Source: Coprothermobacterota bacterium (GTDB taxonomy: Bacteria > Caldisericota > JANLFM01). From it: a DNA stretch of 8,871 nt. The number at the start of each line of letters is the position of its first letter. The first letter of the stretch is position 1. The position numbers and the translations under genes were made by a program. The notes beneath the pieces were generated by a model that was given only the letters and a program-made list of their open reading frames with translations, made no database searches and had not been told where the DNA came from. Shown here in pieces: positions 5,845 through 8,871 of the stretch. The stretch lies in contig JAPLHX010000334.1 of assembly GCA_026389415.1 (NCBI GenBank), forward strand, positions 1 through 8,871, read 5' to 3'.

Positions 5845-6282
5845 GTGTTGCTGGGTATCGGCTCTCAGCTACGAGGGGACGACGCTTGGTCTTTCTCTTT
5901 GTTGGAAACCCTCAAGCGGAGCGTGCCTCCCGGCGTGCACCCATTGTGGGGGGCGACCGTGCCGGAGAACCTCTTGCCTATCATCACCCGGCTCCAACCG
6001 CGTCAGGTGATCGTCTGCGATGCCGGCGATTTGAGAATGCCGGCGGGGTCGTGGCGCGTCCTTTCCTCACTTGATCTGGCAGACGAGGAAATACTGTCGC
6101 ACCGGATGCCGATCAAACGACTCGGATTGGAGCTGGAACGCCGATGCGCCTGTCCCGTTGCACTGCTGTTGGTCCAACCGGAACAACTGGAGTTCTCTTT
6201 GCAGCTTTCTCTAGAGGTCCGCAACACAGTCCGTCGTCTTTCCCGCCTGATTCGCGCCACCTGGAAGCAATCTAGCGACTGA
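5845..6282 (+). CDS. hycI: HycI-type [NiFe] hydrogenase maturation endopeptidase
   Basis: The protein (about 145 residues) is the nickel-dependent endopeptidase that removes the C-terminal tail of the large subunit after Ni insertion. It follows the HycI pattern closely: LLGIGSQLRGDD, VPENLLPIITRLQPRQVIVCDAGD and ILSHRMPI. By comparison with E. coli HycI (Asp16, Asp62, His90), the metal-binding residues are Asp13, Asp59 and His86, counting from the GTG at 5845. Its position directly after the structural genes fits a dedicated protease. The start is unclear: GTG 5845 or TTG 5848 leaves almost no residues before the first strand, no ribosome binding site is visible, and the frame is open upstream (LHDIFQRRPLV) without ATG, GTG or TTG. 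The function is firm; the start is not. Confidence 0.85.
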   Translation: MLLGIGSQLRGDDAWSFSLLETLKRSVPPGVHPLWGATVPENLLPIITRLQPRQVIVCDAGDLRMPAGSWRVLSSLDLADEEILSHRMPIKRLGLELERRCACPVALLLVQPEQLEFSLQLSLEVRNTVRRLSRLIRATWKQSSD

Positions 6283-6301
6283 GCGAATCGGTCCGTTTTT
6301 T
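6277..6301 (+). terminator. Weak intrinsic terminator at the end of the hydrogenase operon
   Basis: GACTGA (6277-6282) pairs with TCGGTC (6288-6293), including one T-G wobble, around the loop GCGAA. Two bases later comes a run of six T. It overlaps the hycI stop codon. The stem is short, so partial read-through into pyk is possible. Confidence 0.5.
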
Positions 6302-6312
6302 CAAATTTCCCC

Positions 6313-6345
6313 GCGATCTCCCCTGGCGGTAGCAGCCGGGGTCGC
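6313..6345 (+). other. Imperfect hairpin in the pyk leader region
   Basis: GCGA-CCCC-GGC on the left arm can pair fully with GCC-GGGG-TCGC on the right arm (11 bp) if a TCT and a T on the left are bulged; the loop is GGTAGCA. No T-run follows, so it is not a standard terminator on this strand. It lies 49 bases before the pyk ATG and could shape the leader RNA. No convincing promoter was seen in the gap. The function is unknown. Confidence 0.35.
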
Positions 6346-6394
6346 CTACACTTCAAGAGAACGGACGCACAGATCCGCGAGAGGAGGCAATGTC

Positions 6395-7810
6395 ATGACC
6401 AAAACCAAGATTGTGGCGACCCTAGGTCCGGCCACCAGGCCTCGGGAACGGATCGCCCGGCTAATGGACGCCGGCGTCAGCGTGTTCCGGCTGAATTTCA
6501 GCCATGGTGATCCGCAGGAACATGCCCAAGCCGCCGAACTGGTGCGTGGTTTGGCGGAAGAGCGTCATCTGGCCATTGCAATCCTGCAGGACCTGCAGGG
6601 GCCCAAGATCCGCACCGGCAGCCTGGCTGGGGGTCAGGAGGTCACGCTGCAGGAGGGAGACCATTTTTCAATCACGACTCACCCTATACTCGGAAATGCG
6701 AACCTGGTTTCAACCACCTACTCCCTGTTGCCACAAGACGTACGCACCGGAGATCGGATTCTCCTAGACGACGGAAAAATTGAGTTGCGGGTGCTGGAGA
6801 CCGATCCAAGCACCATCATCACGGTCGTGGTCCAAGGCGGACTCTTGCAGGAACATAAGGGGATCAACCTTCCGGGGGTAGTCATTAGCGCACCGGCTTT
6901 GACCCAGAAGGACCGCGCCGATCTGGAATTCGGCCTATCCCTTGGCGTGGACGCGATTGCGTTGAGCTTCGTGCGAAAGCCGGAGGACATCATTGAACTG
7001 AAGGAAATCATTCGCGCGCACGGCCAATCTACACCTGTGATCGCGAAACTGGAAAAGCCGGAAGCGTTGGATCACCTGGATGCTATTCTGGAAGCAGCCG
7101 ACGGGGTAATGGTCGCCCGGGGTGATCTCGGAGTGGAACTCTCGGCCGAAAAAGTTCCTTCGGCGCAGAAAGCGATCATCGAAGCGTCCCATCGCAAACG
7201 CAAACTGGTAATCACGGCCACCCAGATGCTGGAATCGATGATTCATGCGCCTCAACCCACCCGGGCCGAGGCGTCCGATATTGCCAACGCGGTGTTCGAC
7301 GGTACGGATGCACTGATGCTCTCGGGAGAAACGGCCATCGGTGAATTCCCGGTGGAGGCAGGGTTGGCAATGGCAACGATTGCCGGGGAAGCGGAGAGAA
7401 ATCTAGATCGCTGGGGATACCGCTTTGCGGCAGAGGGCCCCTGCCTGCACTCTTCAGAGGGAGTGGCTCATGCCGCCCTGGACCTGGCGCGGAACATCGA
7501 TGCGGGAGCCATCGTGGCATTTACCCGGTCCGGCCGGACCGCCCTGTTTTTATCGAAATTGCGGGGCGCGATCCCAGTAATTGCGATGACTCCGAACGCG
7601 CAAACGTACCGACGGCTGGCCTTCGCTTGGGGCGTAACACCCCATCTCTGTCTAGAGGTTAGCAGCATGCAGCAAATCCTGGCCGAGGTGGACGCGTTGA
7701 AGGGTGTCTTTCCTTCTGTCCAAGCCGGATTCCTGGTAGTGCTGGCCGGCGGCTGGCCGGTCGGAAAGCAATCGCCTACGAATTTCCTGCTGGCGCACGC
7801 GATCGACTGA
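6395..7810 (+). CDS. pyk: Pyruvate kinase
   Basis: The complete 471-residue enzyme has the usual bacterial length and lacks the extra C-terminal PEP-utiliser-like domain of some versions. It converts phosphoenolpyruvate and ADP to pyruvate and ATP, the last step of glycolysis, in the cytoplasm. Visible features are the N-terminal TKIVATLGPAT and FRLNFSHG, DLQGPKIRTG, the B-domain up to about residue 165, the catalytic Lys218 in AKLEKPEA, the metal-binding region VARGDLGVE (240-248), and ITATQMLESM with PTRAEASDIANAV near residues 273-295. The C-terminal regulatory domain starts near residue 345 and contains AFTRSGRTA. AGGAGG at 6382-6387 sets the ATG at 6395; an ATG at 6390 is out of frame. 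It appears to be transcribed separately from the hydrogenase operon, though the terminator between them is weak. Confidence 0.96.
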   Translation: MTKTKIVATLGPATRPRERIARLMDAGVSVFRLNFSHGDPQEHAQAAELVRGLAEERHLAIAILQDLQGPKIRTGSLAGGQEVTLQEGDHFSITTHPILGNANLVSTTYSLLPQDVRTGDRILLDDGKIELRVLETDPSTIITVVVQGGLLQEHKGINLPGVVISAPALTQKDRADLEFGLSLGVDAIALSFVRKPEDIIELKEIIRAHGQSTPVIAKLEKPEALDHLDAILEAADGVMVARGDLGVELSAEKVPSAQKAIIEASHRKRKLVITATQMLESMIHAPQPTRAEASDIANAVFDGTDALMLSGETAIGEFPVEAGLAMATIAGEAERNLDRWGYRFAAEGPCLHSSEGVAHAALDLARNIDAGAIVAFTRSGRTALFLSKLRGAIPVIAMTPNAQTYRRLAFAWGVTPHLCLEVSSMQQILAEVDALKGVFPSVQAGFLVVLAGGWPVGKQSPTNFLLAHAID

Positions 7811-7853
7811 GACGGGCGGGGGGCCGACCACGTGGGAACCTTGGCGTAGTAGA

Positions 7854-7894
7854 CAGCCTGCGGCAGCATGTTTGAACAGCCTGCGGCAGCATGT
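7854..7894 (+). repeat. 18-bp repeat doublet in the convergent pyk/ppa gap
   Basis: Two exact copies of CAGCCTGCGGCAGCATGT lie at 7854-7871 and 7877-7894 with the linker TTGAA, the same 23-bp period as the doublet at 403-443. The pyk-ppa gap (7811-7945) is otherwise without a gene. No clear intrinsic terminator for either gene was found in it, so the doublet is the main structure between the two convergent genes. Confidence 0.92.
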
Positions 7895-7945
7895 ATCATG
7901 TAAGTTTGGGCCAATACGATTCGGGATAGCCTACTGTTTTCGCCC

Positions 7946-8470
7946 CTATTGCTCCCTCGGGCGATAAATTTGGTGGGCCAGGGCAATCACTATGCGAGCC
8001 TCTTCCGCTTCCGTCCAGCCCAGGATGATGGTTTTCTTGTCTTCCAAGGTCTTGTAGATGGTGAAGAAATGCTCAATCTCCAGCAAGCGGTGCTGCGCCA
8101 GGTCTTTGAGAGTAAATACCTCGGCGTAGCGCGGGTCGCGGGCGGACACAGCCAGGATTTTCTCGTCCTTTCCTTTTTCGTCCTCCATCCTCAGCATCCC
8201 GATCGGGCGGGCTTGTACTACGCAGCCGGGGAAGGTCCCCTCGTCCGACATCACCAGAATGTCCAGCGGATCTCCGTCTGCGGCTTCGGTTTCCACGATG
8301 TGGCCGTAATCGTAAGGGTACTGCAGCGGTGAGAACAACACCCGGTCCAGGAAGATCGTTCCGGTTTCCAGGTCCACCTCGTATTTGTTGCGGCTGCCCT
8401 TGGGAATTTCTACGATGGCGTGTACCACGTTAGGCGCATTCTCGCCAATCCTTACGTCTTTGAAAGCCAT
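7946..8470 (-). CDS. ppa: Inorganic pyrophosphatase, family I
   Basis: The 174-residue cytoplasmic enzyme hydrolyses pyrophosphate to two phosphates and pulls biosynthetic reactions forward. The active site matches E. coli PPase at nearly identical numbers: Glu21, Lys29, Arg43 and Tyr55, the signature Asp65-x-Asp67-P-x-Asp70 in DGDPLDILV, Asp97, Asp102, Lys104, and Tyr139-Lys140. The family length is normal (about 170-180). The ATG at 8470 has GAGGAGGTG 4 bases upstream on the minus strand (8475-8483), placed between the stop of the upstream gene and this start. Only 15 bases separate the two genes, so they are probably one operon. It converges on pyk. Confidence 0.96.
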   Translation of the reverse strand: MAFKDVRIGENAPNVVHAIVEIPKGSRNKYEVDLETGTIFLDRVLFSPLQYPYDYGHIVETEAADGDPLDILVMSDEGTFPGCVVQARPIGMLRMEDEKGKDEKILAVSARDPRYAEVFTLKDLAQHRLLEIEHFFTIYKTLEDKKTIILGWTEAEEARIVIALAHQIYRPREQ

Positions 8471-8485
8471 CCGGCACCTCCTCGT

Positions 8486-8871
8486 TTATAGCTTGATCTT
8501 CTCGTCCAGTGTAAGGGAATGGGGAGTGTGAAACCAGGCCTTTTTCCGCAGACGAAACAAGCTCACCACGTATTCCGCGGTGGATACTATCGGGAACAGG
8601 CTGTAATAGATCAGGATGAAAGGCAGATTCGGCAGGATGGGAATGCAGGAAAAGAGTACCCCGGAGAACGCGAAGAGGATACCAAAGATGGTGCCGGCAT
8701 AGGTCATTAGGGGATCGGGTGGAAAGTAGACGATGCCGAAGATAGCGTTGATTCCATTCAGGATCACATAGAGGAGGGAAAGCAAGACGAAGATGGGGTT
8801 GAGCATATAGAGCACCATGTCCCACAGGCGGCCGTTGGCCGTGATCAGGCCGCGCCAGAGGCAGGGCCATG
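8486..8871 (-). CDS. C-terminal part of a membrane protein, possibly a family 2 glycosyltransferase (cut by the right edge)
   Basis: The frame is open from the right edge to the stop at 8486-8488, about 127 visible residues; the start lies outside the window. It has three to four hydrophobic segments (for example NPIFVLLSLLYVILNGINA, TIFGILFAFSGVLF and NLPFILIYYSLFPIV). After the last segment comes a basic cytoplasmic stretch, RLRKKAWFHTPHS, then TLDEKIKL. The W-x-x-TP near the end after several membrane helices is typical of membrane-bound GT2 enzymes, but the catalytic domain is outside the window. The call is therefore tentative, and another polytopic protein is possible. Its gene precedes ppa by 15 bases in the same direction. 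Confidence 0.5.
   Translation of the reverse strand, partial: WPCLWRGLITANGRLWDMVLYMLNPIFVLLSLLYVILNGINAIFGIVYFPPDPLMTYAGTIFGILFAFSGVLFSCIPILPNLPFILIYYSLFPIVSTAEYVVSLFRLRKKAWFHTPHSLTLDEKIKL

Noticed and set aside
7828..7835. CCACGTGG palindrome after pyk as an operator or terminator
   Set aside because: It is only 8 bp, without a T-run or a second copy; too little to support a function.
403..7894. CRISPR array
   Set aside because: The repeats are too short (18 bp), scattered over kilobases in both orientations, and mostly inside genes; there are no regular spacers of CRISPR length and no cas genes.
8430..8870. Minus-strand 146-codon frame overlapping ppa
   Set aside because: It overlaps the start of ppa in another frame and has an Arg/Pro/His-rich shadow composition, whereas the neighbouring frame shows a coherent membrane protein ending 15 bases before ppa.

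Overview
The window looks like chromosomal DNA of a bacterium, probably an anaerobe with a fermentative or H2-cycling metabolism. It is moderately GC-rich by eye, and most genes have strong GGAGG-type ribosome binding sites. The phylum cannot be read from the sequence. The main content, about positions 1 to 6282 on the + strand, is the 3' part of an operon for a membrane-bound, ion-translocating group 4 [NiFe] hydrogenase related to respiratory complex I (Mbh/Mbx/Hyc/Ech relatives). It runs through an antiporter-like subunit cut by the left edge (1-585), a second antiporter-like subunit (586-2055), a small NuoA-like membrane subunit (2056-2373), the [4Fe-4S] small subunit (2376-2822), a NuoC-like subunit (2826-3212), the Ni-Fe large subunit (3209-4383, broken by one frameshift), a NuoH-like membrane anchor (4380-5339), a two-cluster NuoI-like ferredoxin subunit (5336-5809) and a HycI-type maturation endopeptidase (about 5845-6282). 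Starts and stops touch or overlap almost throughout, so the genes are probably co-transcribed. A weak intrinsic terminator overlaps the hycI stop.

After a 112-base gap with an imperfect hairpin comes a complete pyruvate kinase gene (6395-7810, +). It converges on a minus-strand pair: family I inorganic pyrophosphatase (7946-8470) and, upstream of it on that strand, the C-terminal end of a membrane protein cut by the right edge, possibly a family 2 glycosyltransferase.

Working model (inference): the hydrogenase passes electrons from reduced ferredoxin through the NuoI-like and small subunits to the Ni-Fe site and couples H2 formation to ion pumping, or runs in reverse. HycI matures the large subunit by removing its C-terminal tail. 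Pyruvate kinase supplies pyruvate and ATP, and oxidation of pyruvate would reduce ferredoxin.

The most unusual signal is an 18-bp repeat, CAGCCTGCGGCAGCAYGT, found eight times in both orientations, with a 16-bp core shared by all copies. Six copies lie inside hydrogenase genes, always in frame and at tolerant places: the start codons of two subunits, the N-terminus of a third, the cleavable C-terminal tail of the large subunit, and a loop of an antiporter subunit. Two more form a doublet in the convergent gap between pyk and ppa. The unit has no stop codon in any of the six frames. Conceptually deleting 18 bp at each coding copy restores a smooth reading frame. This suggests a protein-tolerated, proliferating short element, or a dense genome signal such as an uptake sequence, that has spread through this operon.
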